From: Hydractinia symbiolongicarpus
Lineage: Eukaryota > Cnidaria > Hydrozoa > Anthoathecata > Hydractiniidae
Direction of reading: 5' to 3'
DNA length: 64,000 bases
NCBI RefSeq assembly: GCF_029227915.1
Contig: NC_079882.1
Coordinates: 16,006,501 to 16,070,500 of the forward strand
Shown here piece by piece: positions 41,555-51,643 of the stretch; position 1 is the stretch's first letter; every line of letters starts with the position of its first letter. Both the position numbers and the translations under genes were made by a program. The notes below the pieces were generated by a model. The model did not search any database and had not been told where the DNA came from. It saw only the letters and a list, made by a program, of their open reading frames with translations.

Positions 41555-42143
41555 ATGTCTCACGTGAAGATTTTTGAATTCACTGCTGCGGTGCGTGGGT
41601 ACTATTATTATAGAAGATTTTGGGTGCCACAGCCATGTCAGAAACTCTTTTTTTTGGACGAATGCGAAATAAAAGTTTGTGAGGTGGGAAACCAGACTCC
41701 AGTTAGCCATTTGCTGAGAGAAATTTTCCGAGCGACCAAGATATTTATCGATAGAGAGGCCACAATCAGCGTCCATCTAACAAGTGAACACTACAGACGC
41801 TCTCCTTTAGTACAAGGGGGTATAGAAATCGTGTGTAAAGTAACTGAGTCTATCCCTGGAACCAGTATCAATTTGCTTTTGATGGAACGATACAAGCAAT
41901 TGATTCAGCAAACTTACACTGAACCTAAAATTGATTGGAAGTTATCTGCATGCCGCAACAGTTGGAGAATGACAAAAGTCTACAGTTATTACCCAGGAAC
42001 TATCCGAACATTAAAGAAAAATTAACGTAAAAGAAAGAAGTCAAAACGGAGGACATTCGTAATTTTTTTAATCCTGTCGCTAGAAATAACGAAATGTCTG
42101 AGAACAAGCGTCAAGCAGAAAAAAGATTTGTAGAAATTGATTA
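41555..42143 (+). pseudogene. HIRAN-domain accessory protein of the transposon, frame-shifted tail
   Basis: ATG at 41555 opens a 156-codon frame: FEFTAAVRGYYYYRRFWVPQ, EIKVCEVG, REIFRATKIF, EHYRRSPLVQGGIEIVCK and LLMERYKQLIQQTYTEPK. This resembles HIRAN-type proteins seen next to transposons in invertebrate genomes. By family knowledge HIRAN domains (as in HLTF/Rad5) bind single-stranded 3' DNA ends at stalled forks. After about 41945 the frame is shifted by one: the other frame carries PQQLENDKSLQLLPRN, a stop, then KTEDIRNFFNPV to 42143, which looks like the original tail. The tail holds a PIP-like DIRNFF motif. Transcription is divergent from the transposase. The stretch between LFFLDE and EIKVCE is shorter than expected for the family. 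Function is inferred. Confidence 0.6.
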
Positions 42144-42197
42144 AAAAATGAAAAAAATGGATATATAAATAAAAATGTTGTCTTGATTTTTCTCTTT

Positions 42198-42283
42198 CCG
42201 CAAAAGTTTTTTCCCGCGAAATATCTGAAAATAGGCCATCCGCGAAAGTTTTTTCCCGCATAATATTCTGACCTTAAAGTACC
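42198..42283. repeat. Right subterminal repeats and TIR of the pogo-like transposon
   Basis: Two GCAAAAGTTTTTTCCCGCG/GCGAAAGTTTTTTCCCGC copies are followed by ACCTTAAAGTACC, the inverted partner of the left end at 38621. Confidence 0.65.
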
Positions 42284-42719
42284 ATACAAACAGCAAACGA
42301 AGATCTCCAACTTTTCTAATAGGTGCTTGGAAAATTCAAAGGATTGGGCAAGCTCGGAGAAAACCTGTAAGAATTTATCATTATTGAATGCTTTTTTCCA
42401 AGGAAGAAGCTTGCTTTTTCCTTGAATTGAACTAGTTGAATGACATACTAAAAAGATGAGAAAAAGCTTTTTTCTGTTATGTACTCATTGTGTATAATAA
42501 AATAACACACCTCGAAAATACCATATTTCAAGAATAAATATTTTTTAGCAGCCTGTAAACAAGTAGAAACCAATAACAGCTTTGCTTTTCTTCCCACCAA
42601 GCGGTTAACATGAATAATCCTTGTCATTTGTCCAACCCTGTTTCGAAGAAAATTTACTTGGTTCTAGAATATGGAGAAGTTAAAGAGCGATAGCAAATCA
42701 TCAGTGTAAGGACACTTTA

Positions 42720-43044
42720 AACAAATATTATTAACGTTTTGTGCTGCGTGTTTAGCATATCGAAGCAACCTAGTATCCGCCTCCTCGTGCTCGCTAGTCA
42801 GTTGCAAAACGTCATCGACAAGCGCAGAATAAAGAGGTTCTGGAGCCTAAGAAAGGCGATGACACTGATCCTCATAAGTTACATACAAAACATTTCCTTT
42901 GAATTTCACAGACTGGTAAGATAACCAACAACTTAATAAAAATTTTGTTAGCTCTTGTTGCGCTTGCAAGGCCAATGCACTATTCTGCAAAGACGCCAAA
43001 CGTTTTAGGACGGTTTGTGATAGTTTGCAAGATGTACATACCAT
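42720..43044 (-). pseudogene. EEADTR-motif protein fragment
   Basis: The - strand reads SVKFKGNVLYVTYEDQCHRL, one stop, then PLYSALVDDVLQLTSEHEEA and DTRLLRYAKHAAQN. The HEEADTR-LL-x-A-x-HA block is a hallmark of a multi-copy, unnamed invertebrate protein family that behaves like a mobile element. Only about 100 residues are readable and one stop interrupts them. A second fragment from an earlier part of a related protein is at 56230-56920. Confidence 0.45.
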
Positions 43045-43287
43045 CGAGTATTAAACAATGCTTATTCGGAATCCTATCAATGGTTCAGTTGTCAGCAGAC
43101 TTTTCTAGAACAACCATCAATTTACTTCTTTATGTTTTTGAAATAGCTCCAGGAGGTTTGTCCTGCCATTGTGAAGCTTTTCGGTGCCGCTTTTTCTCGT
43201 CTGCCAAAAATTGCTGCAGAAATGAGAATAAAATCTGGAAAGTTTTGAACGAAATTCAGAATGCTATTACCTTATATGTTGTTCCAC

Positions 43288-43602
43288 CTACCTGTGTGTT
43301 GTTGGCTTGACAGTATGCTTAGAAGGCGTAGTATGTCTGGGAGGTGTAGTAGGCATAGGAGGTGCGGCATGCTTCACAATAGGCTTGTTATTCTCGTCAA
43401 CTTGGACCCCAACGCTTACGTTGGCAGGTGCAATTAAGATATTGTTGTTGTAACCTTTAATTTTACCAATACGCAGGTTCATGTTTGAGGGTAGCATGTA
43501 CACGCTGAGCATGACGGCAGAATTGACTGGAGATCGGGCATACTGCGGCACCTTCTGAAATTGTGTTATGTCCTGCCCTACATTCTCCTCCCGCCGCACC
43601 AT
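43288..43602 (-). pseudogene. Polinton-like element: small structural-type protein
   Basis: A 104-codon - strand frame from ATG (MVRREENVGQDITQFQ) to a Pro/Thr-rich tail (PTTPPRHTTPSKHT). The core (AVMLSVYMLPSNMNLRIGK) is beta-rich in character. It lies 29 bp downstream of the next frame on the same strand, so the two could have been co-transcribed. No defined family. It is grouped with the virus-like block by neighbourhood. Confidence 0.35.
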
Positions 43603-43631
43603 ACTTCAAAATTTTTGCAACAGAATTTGCC

Positions 43632-44342
43632 TTACTGTGTAGTTGTCCGCACTAGACCCGAGTAAGGATGCTTTAGCCCCGCCTGCAACCCCAGCAACAA
43701 GACCACGTAGACGCGAATACTCTCGCTTAGCTTTGTCAGACCCTCCGACGTCAGACCCTGACTTGTCGGCATGATGAATTTTGCATAGTCCCCATCAACC
43801 TGGGACCACCACGAACCGTTTGTCAGGGAGGACATGACTGCTTTAAATTTGTACAGACTATTAGGATCTGCGCCATATTCCTTACACACCTGTGCATATC
43901 CAGATGTTGAGTAGGGATTTTTGTACTGAGAAAAACCGTTGTCATAAGGCATGGGTACCTTTATTCTTGCCAGTATACGCCGGATGTGGTAATACACATG
44001 GAATTTAAAGATGTAGTTGACAAGGGGTACGTAGCCAGTCAAGTGTTTAGCGGAGATGCCCAAAGCCGTAGTTGCGCGATGAGTTGCAAAATTAACCTGC
44101 ACGTTCCAGTAGTCCAGGGCTAGTCCTGTCCAACTCACCCTAACAGGGTCATTCAACAAATTAGTGGGTATTTTTATGGCATATTCGGTAAACTCAGGGA
44201 ATACCACATAAATATGTGATTCTGTAGACACGTACAGGTCTAGATGCTCCAGGTTTGTAATACCGAGGGCGATTTTTCCCTGTTTGACTTGTACTTTGCC
44301 TTGGGGTTGTACGAATACACGTTCATCCTTTTCTTCTAACAA
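43632..44342 (-). pseudogene. Polinton-like element: probable capsid-type structural protein, 5'-incomplete
   Basis: A 236-codon frame without a convincing ATG at its start. It shows beta-rich stretches (ITNLEHLDLYVSTESHIYVV), a YHIRRILARIKVPMP block and a C-terminal TKLSESIRVYVVLLLG segment. The region is divergently arranged to the + strand structural frame starting at 44350. Style and neighbours (polymerase B, TQxMC repeats) point to a Polinton/Maverick-like virus relative. Assignment as a capsid protein is inference; no search was possible. Confidence 0.35.
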
Positions 44343-44349
44343 GAAAGGG

Positions 44350-45008
44350 ATGAAGCAACTCTACATCACCGACATTGAAAAACCTACGATATTTGAGGAT
44401 TACCTGGGACAGGATACGAGAATTGCCCTGAAATCGAGAAGTATTGGACCTATCTGGTTGAACCTGTACAGCAACAACGACTATTATTCGTAAGGTAGGG
44501 CCTGATAAGAGGGTTACTCGAATTGAGATCATGAATGGTCTGTATAAGATCGAGGATTTGGCGACTATCGTCAATAATCAGGCAGAGGGTAGCATTAAGC
44601 TGTTTGTGTTAAAAAATGGACTCTGCAGGCTCCGTGTCAGTGACGGGTATACGGTTGTGATACATCGACAACTGCAAGAGCTCTTAGGTCTACCCTATGA
44701 CCCCAGTAATAAGTACTACACGGGTGGTGATTAAGATGCAGTCTACACGACTAAAGTTTACCAAAGATTGAGACTCAATTGCCCTCAGTTGGATGAATGT
44801 GATGCCCTACTTGATGGAAAAAAGTCTAAAATTCTCGCTTTGCTTCCCACCAAGGAATTAAATGCTTGGGGGACATGTTCACCTTGAGTTTTGACACTCC
44901 AACGTACCTTCCCTTGAAGGGTAGTACGGACCGATTTGAGTTCATGTTAACAGACGAATATCACTATGACAAGAATGTATCGTTTACAGGAATTACGATG
45001 TGTTTACT
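44350..45008 (+). pseudogene. Polinton-like element: structural-type protein, frame-broken
   Basis: ATG at 44350 opens LYITDIEKPTIFEDYLGQDT and stops near 44493. A shifted frame continues (YKIEDLATIVNN, VVIHRQLQELLGLPY) to a stop near 44734. A further piece (GDMFTLSFDTPTYLPLKG, EFMLTDEYHYDKN) runs to about 44995. The three pieces appear to be one ancestral gene with at least two indels. It is followed closely by the 45019 gene on the same strand. Role: probably a virion structural protein, by context only. Confidence 0.4.
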
Positions 45009-45018
45009 GATAGAATGA

Positions 45019-45693
45019 ATGAATGATGTAACCAAGCTATACCCGAATTTACCGAGTGCATCTGCACAAAGCGCTGAAATGCCGGAGGAAAGCCAGGTCT
45101 ACAGACTCAAAATGATTGAGGAAATAGAACAGTATCTGCGAAGTGAGATTAAGGAGTGGGACAGGCTTGCAAAGAAGTTTAAAATTCACGGGACCTCGGT
45201 ACGCCTCTGTGATCATGGGCTGCTGAGTATTAGTATTATCACCTCGGGCGTTGGGATCGGGGCGTTAGCCTCGGGCCTCGGAGCTCCCCTCTGTATTGCC
45301 ATGGGAGGAATCACGATCGCCGTTGGAATTGGGCAGGCCGGTCTGCGGAACGCTTCAAAAAGATTAGGCGCTAAGTTCAAAAAACATGAAAGTATTAGGC
45401 TACTCGCGGAGACCAAATTAAATTCTGTCGTCGACCTGATCAACAAGGCCGTAAAAAATGGGGTGATCAGCGACTACGAGTTTAGTCTCATTATGCAGGA
45501 AAAACAACGGTATATGCTGCTGAAGGAGCAAATACGTCAACGCGTTAAACAGATCGTTGATAGACTCAACGAACGAGAACGTGCCCAGCTGATTCAGAAT
45601 GGAAAACAAGAAGGTAGGGATGACGTCTTAAAAAACTTCAATCTGTACAGTATGCAAGTACTACCTAGAGTCTCCACCTGTTTACACGCCTAA
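45019..45693 (+). CDS. Polinton-like element: helical protein with Gly-rich hydrophobic core
   Basis: An intact 224-codon frame from ATG to TAA. The order is a hydrophilic N-terminus; a predicted helix (MIEEIEQYLRSEIKEWDRL); a Gly-rich hydrophobic segment (residues about 75-112, ITSGVGIGALASGLGAP and IAMGGITIAVGIGQAG) that could be a membrane hairpin; a second long helical part (KHESIRLLAETKLNSVVDLI); and a charged C-terminus (RLNERERAQLIQNGKQEG). The layout fits multi-copy virus-like proteins with a central membrane-active region found in invertebrate genomes. It is the only complete frame of the block. GC content is visibly higher than its surroundings (around 45240-45350), a sign of foreign origin. 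Confidence 0.6.
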   Translation: MNDVTKLYPNLPSASAQSAEMPEESQVYRLKMIEEIEQYLRSEIKEWDRLAKKFKIHGTSVRLCDHGLLSISIITSGVGIGALASGLGAPLCIAMGGITIAVGIGQAGLRNASKRLGAKFKKHESIRLLAETKLNSVVDLINKAVKNGVISDYEFSLIMQEKQRYMLLKEQIRQRVKQIVDRLNERERAQLIQNGKQEGRDDVLKNFNLYSMQVLPRVSTCLHA

Positions 45694-45699
45694 TTTTAT

Positions 45700-46484
45700 A
45701 TATTCTATAGGTCCACAAGACCTATAAAATATGGTGTTTTTAATCCTCACTTAGCAACTATCCGACTTTAAATTCCTTATACTGACATTCCACAACATGT
45801 ACCTGAGAGTAGTAGTTTTTACCTTGCACATACACCGATGATAATGCCAGGATGGCACTGGCTTGGCAGGGTTCATTATAGGATACTATGGAATAACATA
45901 CAATGGAATTTAGTCGTGATTGCGTCCTCGTAGTATTTGAGCTTGGCGTTGATGTAGCACTCCTTTTTCATTGGCTCCGTCGTCAGGTTCTAAGAGATCA
46001 ACTCTTCGAACTTGGTCTAGATTTGCCTATATTTTTCGATCCAATCAGGATACTCTTCAAAATGAAGACTCATCGCTGGTACAGCACTGGCATTGTACCG
46101 GCTAACTTAATGCGGAGACCAGATTTTTAGTGTTTTTACTCTGAGGGCTACCACGAAGTCTCGTGTATGATACCCTGCAATGTACCGATTATCCTTACCT
46201 CCATTAGCAGGGATACCATCTGACACTGTTAGATAGTCCACATTGATATCATTAATATCGGTAAACGTAGCGGCAAAATTATAGAAAATTTTTAGTTCTC
46301 AAATTGTAGCATCTTCTTTATTTAATTTTAAACAAGGTCCGAGGATTGCTTCTCCTCGCACATACACAACTACCCCCGTTATACGTGATGTATTTCTGAT
46401 AACAGTACCAACACAGCATTTTAGCCTTTCCCACAAATCTACGTCCGCAGGTACATCTATCATACGCATCGAGTACGCGTTCAC
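45700..46484 (-). pseudogene. Polinton-like element: structural-type protein, several stops
   Basis: The - strand reads MRMIDVPADVDLWERLKCCV near 46467, VVVYVRGEAILGPCLKLNKE, a stop, IFYNFAATFTDIND, VDYLTVSDGIPANGGKDNRY, ALRVKTLKIWSP, another stop, FEEYPDWIEKYRQIQTKFEE and ECYINAKLKYYEDAIT. At least three stops and one frame change interrupt it. The pieces are consistent with one long beta-rich gene. Role unknown; structural by context. Confidence 0.4.
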
Positions 46485-46503
46485 AGTCCTTACATTGTTC
46501 CAT
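46318..46503 (-). other. Overlapping Cys-rich frame, zinc-ribbon-like
   Basis: In a different - strand frame from the structural protein, MEQCKDCERVLDAYDRCTCG and AKMLCWYCYQKYIT give CxxC, CxC and CxxC pairs in 61 codons. It may be a small zinc-ribbon gene that overlaps the start of the structural gene, or a by-product of the other frame. Confidence 0.25.
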
Positions 46504-46813
46504 TTATTTATAAAGATGATCCTCTAGGTCTTGAATTCTTTGTTTATTCTCCTTCCCCTTCTCTGATTCTTGTACCAAGGCCATCGCCATTAGTGGTAGA
46601 GAAAGGCCGATGCCGGTTATAAAAATTATAGCTACGTTTTCTATGGCCTCGAATTTTGATTGACGGTTGATGCACATTTATTATAGTATTTTTTTTTGAA
46701 TTTTTATCTTACAACCTTTTTGTAAGATAACCTTGTTGTAAGATAACCTTGGAAATTTCACCTACACATGTTGTCACGCATATGCTGCGTTTTTAACTCA
46801 TCTGGTACAAGCC
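46504..46813. other. Spacer within the virus-like block
   Basis: Contains a TTGTAAGATAACCTTGTTGTAAGATAACCT-type duplication (about 46720-46752; unit TTGTAAGATAACCT) and no supported gene. Confidence 0.35.
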
Positions 46814-47075
46814 TTACAAGACCGGCATGCCATTCAACAGCATTGTTGCACATGTCCTGGGTCTTGAATTGTTTCGGATAAACCAGAACATATCATGGTC
46901 TTTATTGAAAGCTTTGCTGCACATGTCCTGTGTCTTGAAGGGGTATGGTAAAAACTCGAGCATCAAAGGATCCTCCTCAACAGCCTTGTTGCACATGTCC
47001 TGCGTTTTGAAATGATCCGGCACATGCTCTAACTGGTAGGGATACTTTCAACAGCTTTGTTGCACATTTTCTGCG
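46814..47075 (-). pseudogene. TQxMCxKA repeat protein fragment (DUF4116-like)
   Basis: The - strand contains four tandem 72-bp units; each codes for a variant of HFKTQDMCNKAVEEDP. DNA landmarks TTGTTGCACATGTCCTG lie at about 46842, 46915, 46987 and 47058 on the + strand. Frames change between units (for example PFKTQDMCSKAFNKDHDM versus SRPRTCATMLL), so at least two indels occur. Such HFKTQxMCxKAV repeats recur in Polinton-like relics of invertebrates. Confidence 0.6.
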
Positions 47076-47362
47076 TTTTGATCTCCTCTGTTGCGTACTT
47101 TAACGAATTCATCTTCTCTTTCTTATATACACATTTCGGATTTCTTGTGAAGTGGTCAAAAAGTTGAGCAAGTTGGGAATTTCCCCTACTCCACTTGCGC
47201 ATAGTTGGTCACGTATTACTGCGCATGCGTTGGATTTTTTGCTGATTATTAGCGGATTTTTTGTGGGATGTCAGATTTTTTGTGATGAACAGCTATGACG
47301 TCACAACTGGTTTTGTGTATAAGAGACCGTGGTTTTTTGAAATGTGTGGTTATAAGCCATCC
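47076..47362. other. Short spacer
   Basis: Two GCGCATGCG-like stretches (near 47221) and TTTTTTGTGGGATG/TTTTTTGTGATGA direct repeats; no gene. Confidence 0.3.
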
Positions 47363-48790
47363 CTATACTAGCTCAATCCTCTCCAGAAAAGATGGCAGCC
47401 CATTATGTTTTTGATGCAGCTCCATGGGATAATCCACATCGACCTCAAATATGTAGCCGTGCTTATTTTTCTTCACTAGTTTTGCGATCCTTTGGGATGT
47501 AAACATATCAACATTATTAACCCATTTAAAATCGTGAGTTGGTAGATCCTCCCGCATAGCCCAACCGTAAAGATTGTTGGCATCGAGGTATTGCAAGTAC
47601 GACGATTCTTCATCAGGATTATACTGATCGCCCATATATTTATTGTTGGCCTTGGTATAGCTATGAACAACTTGCACAATACCGCCTCAAATACCTTTTT
47701 CAAACATTAAATTCATATCGGGGTCAGTTAAAATCTCTAATTCAATTCCAGTGCATTTTAATGAAACCTTCCGTGCCAGTCCCAGTGCACTGTAAAAGTG
47801 TGCAGGATCCAACTTATAATGTTTCATACATGTATCAGGAAATGTTTTAAAAACATCATCCAGCAGTACACTGGTGTGATACAATTCCATACTTTTTTAG
47901 CATATTTATATTCCATATCGGATTTGCGGTCCATATGAAGTTAACTATAAAATGCTTCCTTCTGACTCTTCAAAAACACTCCGACCCATCCATATACTCA
48001 TATGGGTACCCGTCCTTACGTCGCATAAGTTTAAGTATACCATCCTCCTGATAAAACTGACGAAGGTGTTTACACTGACCATCGGATTGACCGTCAGATT
48101 ACTTGATAATTTATCCAAGCTTGATGCCATAAATCGAAAACTATCGATGAATCGAAGCTCTATTTTTTTGATCACCTGTTCCCCATTCGAGTGGGTCACT
48201 CCCGCGAGAGGCACGGGGACCTTGACGCTGAAACTTATATATTTATCCTTAATTTCCGCAATACAACCTATATCTTGCGCGTTATATTTTTTTCCAAGCT
48301 CCCTGATGAACAGATGCGCATCGTAACCGCTCAGATTGTAAAATATGATAGGGATAATTTTATACACAATTTATATGCAATTGTTATGTGCTGCACCTCG
48401 GTAGAGACCTGTATAATGACAATAATCCCGAACCTTGCGATTGTTCTCAGAATCGTTGAATGGCTTCATGCAAATATGACATTCTGATGCCTCGTAAATC
48501 CACTCTGTGGTAGCGCTGGATTTTCCACATGAATCAATGTTCATTGATCAATGTTTGCATACATATTGTGTAAATCCTCCGCTCCTCCATTGAAATCTTC
48601 TGCATTAGGTTAAACAGTAAGCATTATCTTTTTTTCCACATGATCTACATTGACAGTTGCACTTTGGCAGAACCCATATATTCCACCTGTTCAATAACCA
48701 ATTGCTCCACATGCGGTCGAACCAATGCTAGATAGCTATCAACGTCAGCTTTTTTAACACCGGGTATTCGGAAAGTTCTAAAATTTTTAT
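47363..48790 (-). pseudogene. Protein-primed DNA polymerase B fragment, several breaks
   Basis: Read on the - strand from right to left: a MGSAKVQLS block (48.66 kb), a Cys/His zinc motif CHICMKPF...RDYCHYTGLYRGAAH (about 48.39-48.49 kb), IIFYNLSGYDAHLFIRELGK and RFIDSFRFMASSLDKL (exonuclease-side blocks), HTSVLLDDVFKTFPDTCMKH, YSALGLARK and TGIELEILTDPDM, then YLDANNLYGWAMREDLPT. These blocks are typical of type B polymerases primed by a terminal protein, as in Polintons and adintoviruses. The gene ends at 47363 before the later catalytic motif; the 3' half is gone. There are frame changes near 47685 and 47900-47940 and stops near 48370 and 48530-48650. Replication function is lost. Confidence 0.7.
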
Positions 48791-49319
48791 GCGGTGCATG
48801 TTTATGCTAACTAAGTGTAAGATCAGCTGGTTCTTAGAGTTAGGGGATTTCCCCGATTCAATTTAAGCATGATGACGTCACACTCTGTTGAAGGTTTTGC
48901 GCATGCGCAGATGTTTCTTGGATGACGTCATATATTACAATATTTTGCGCATGCGCAGATGGGAGTCAGGGAGAGAGAGAGAAATACGGGTGGTTTAACG
49001 ATTTAACACCAAAAACTCTACACTATAATTTTAAAACTATACGGATATCCATCGGAACTCCATAGAGCCGAGGGTTTTCCGCTTTAACCCCGAAATCATG
49101 TTCTTGGATATCGGAAGGAGTGCTGGGATAGCTAAAGGAGTGCTAGGACAGTGGGAAAACAACACTGTCGCAAAACATAAAAATATATTATATCTACTTT
49201 GGGTGCTGAAAACTGGAATGTTTTATTAGCTTTATTAGCATTCGAATGGGGATTCGAACACTTTTTTATCGCAAGTTTTGATAAGAAAATTGCACTGCAA
49301 GGAAAGCCTTCTTTTTTGT
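48791..49319. other. Spacer between virus-like block and piggyBac relic
   Basis: TTTTGCGCATGCGCAGATG is present twice (about 48897-48913 and 48952-48970), and a GAGAGAGAGAGA run lies near 48971. No gene was seen. Confidence 0.4.
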
Positions 49320-51030
49320 AAAATGGCAGCTGGAAAAGTATTTATATTCTGATTTATCAGATTCTGATTTTGACCATTCAGAGTCTGAAAGCTCTTATGA
49401 TGAGGACCAACAGCATGCTGTAAATGAAACAACAACGTCAAATTTCAGGCGAAGGATAAGAACAAGAGGTGGAATAAATGCCCGGAATGCTGCAGCACAA
49501 GGAAAGGGAAGACGTATCAATCAAGTTACCCGACATGACAGAGAAATGCAATTATAGATACATGGTCGCGAGATGATAGAGACTCTGTAATACACAAATT
49601 TTCAGCAAATGCTGGACTTGAATTTTTGAATTTGACAAAGAGAACGCCGCGATTTTGGATCATTTGAAATTGTTTATCACAGAGGACTTCTATAAACAGA
49701 TTTTAGCGCAAAAAAATTTGTATGCTGATCAATATATTGAAGCAAATCTTGATAGTGCAACATCCCGGCCGCAGAAAGCGACTACAGCTAAAGAGATAAG
49801 ACATTTCCTTGCTTTGTATTTGCTAACAGGCTTCATTCGAAAGCCACAAGTCCGTCAATACTAGAGCACTGATCCTATTCTGAAAACTACCGCTTCAACC
49901 AGGGGTCATGCCACGGAATAGATGTCAAAAGATATTGGAGTTTCTACAATTTGCAGGCAACTCTAATTATGATGCTAATCACCCAAACCGGGATAAACTG
50001 TACAAAGTAAGATATGTGGGGGAGTTTTTAGTCGATAATTTCGAGACAAATTATCTTCCTGCCTGGAGCATTTCTGTAGATGAAGAACTTTTACTATGGG
50101 AAGAAAGGTTATCTTTCAAGCAATACATACCAAGTAAAAGAATCCGGTTTGGAATTAAGTTATTTACTCCTTGCGAAGATTCTGGCTATCTCTGAAATTC
50201 GTGTAAAATGTGTACTTTGGTAAAACTGCTGCTGGTGATGACCAACAACGTGTATTAAGAAAGGAATTGAAAAAATTGGCCTAATTGTTGCTAACTTAGC
50301 CAGCGATCTCCTTGGTTTGGGCTACAAACTGTACGTAGACAACTGGTACACATGCGAAGCGCTATTTCAATACTTTTACGAGAATAAAACGTGGGCTGGT
50401 TGAACAGTCAGAAAGAACAAATTGAAGCTTCCAACCTCCTTCAAACAGTAAAAGCTCAAAAGGGCCGGTTTGCATTCCAGAGGAATAAAAATATGCTTGC
50501 AGTAAGATACCAAGATAAGAAAGAGATATACATGTTTTCAACAATGCATAAGGCTGACTCAGTGGATGTTAACAGAATATAATCAGAAAATGGCTGGAGT
50601 TGACAAAATGACGCAATTATTAGTAATTATTTTGCATACGTAAAAGTTACAAGTGGTATACTAAGATTTTTTTCAACTTCTTGGAAGAAGCAGTTTACAA
50701 TGCATTTGTTATATACGACAAGATTGAAGAAGAAAAGAAACATAAGTTCATGCAATTTAAGTTTAAAGTTGTTCGCCAGATGGTCGAAGATGCAGGTGTA
50801 CTTCCTCTTGACATCCTGAAGGATCGTCAATTTCCAACCTTTATTCCTACAACCGAAAAGAAAGAAGAACCACAAAAGAGGTGCATTGTGTGCTACAAAA
50901 ACAACTTACGAAGAGAAACTCGTTATCATGTGATCAATGTATCAGTAATCCAGGACTATGTGCCGCACCGTGTTTTATGAGATATCACCATAGAGAAAAG
51001 AGAAAGAGACAAAACGCGATAATTTGTGCG
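49320..51030 (+). pseudogene. piggyBac-type transposase, heavily broken
   Basis: Readable pieces in order: an acidic N-terminus (SDSDFDHSESESSYDED) and an Arg-rich stretch (49.35-49.55 kb); FSANAGLEF; EDFYKQILAQKNLYADQYIE; ATTAKEIRHFLALYLLTGF; NRCQKILEFLQFAGNSNY; SVDEELLLWEERLSFKQYIP with RFGIKLFTPCEDSGY; DKKEIYMFSTMHK; then a C-terminal Cys-rich finger (RCIVCYKNN, then in another frame DQCISNPGLCAAPCF). This matches the piggyBac transposase order of DDD core blocks and C-terminal zinc finger. At least five stops or frame changes occur, so it is inactive. TTAA-flanked ends could not be assigned securely. Confidence 0.8.
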
Positions 51031-51643
51031 TTTCTCGCAAAACGACTAATTACCGATTCTTCCAGAGAGAATCCCGACAATTTTACTTGTAAAAGATTAA
51101 GAAAATAATCAGGTTTTCCACTAAATTCCGCCAAATGGTTCCGCCAGGTGTTTACCCACGCCTTCGAAATAATTTACCTGCACAATTTTCTTAAAATTTG
51201 CTTTAGTCGTATATATTTGTTCTTATAAAAATGTTATTAGTATGTACTGTAGCAAAGCTTGATATACACATTTTTGATCTTTGGCTTTACTTTGAGTTGT
51301 TTTTGACATGTTAGCTTGAAATTGTTCTTATATTTCTATATTTTAAGCATTTTTAATTTATTTTGTTGTACATATATTGCAAGTATTTGCAATGTAGCAT
51401 CACGTAAGTATACACACGTTTCGAATAATAGTAACAATTGATCCAATGAAAATTTTTCCTTGACAGTTGTTCTTCATGTTTTTGAGTGTGCGTGTGTTTT
51501 TCAAGAGTCTTATTAGTAAAACTTCGGCTCTCTTTATGTTCTTTTTGTGTTCTTATTTTTTAGCCATTTTCAGCGTAATTGTTTTTAAGTTTAAGTATAT
51601 TTGGCATAGAAAAAACAGGAGATTTTTATGTCAGGCAGGGAAA
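51031..51643. other. Spacer
   Basis: AT-rich, no gene supported. Confidence 0.4.

Larger units (their letters stand above)
38623..42281. mobile_element. 3.65-kb pogo-like transposon with TIRs, DDE transposase and HIRAN gene
   Basis: GGTACTTTAAGGT at 38621-38633 is matched by its reverse complement ACCTTAAAGTACC at 42271-42283. With TA as target, the element is 38625-42279. Both ends carry repeated subterminal motifs of type GCGAAAGTTTTTTCCCGCG (38637-38783 on the left, 42198-42260 on the right). Inside are a transposase gene on the - strand (39534-41299) and a HIRAN-domain gene on the + strand (41555-42143), divergently arranged with 255 bp between their starts. The family's short relative is at 5721-6334. 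The transposase is decayed, so this copy is probably dead. Confidence 0.75.

Noticed and set aside
42945-43310. 121-codon + strand open frame
   Set aside because: It lies partly antisense to the HEEADTR fragment, which has recognisable motifs, and has no motif of its own.
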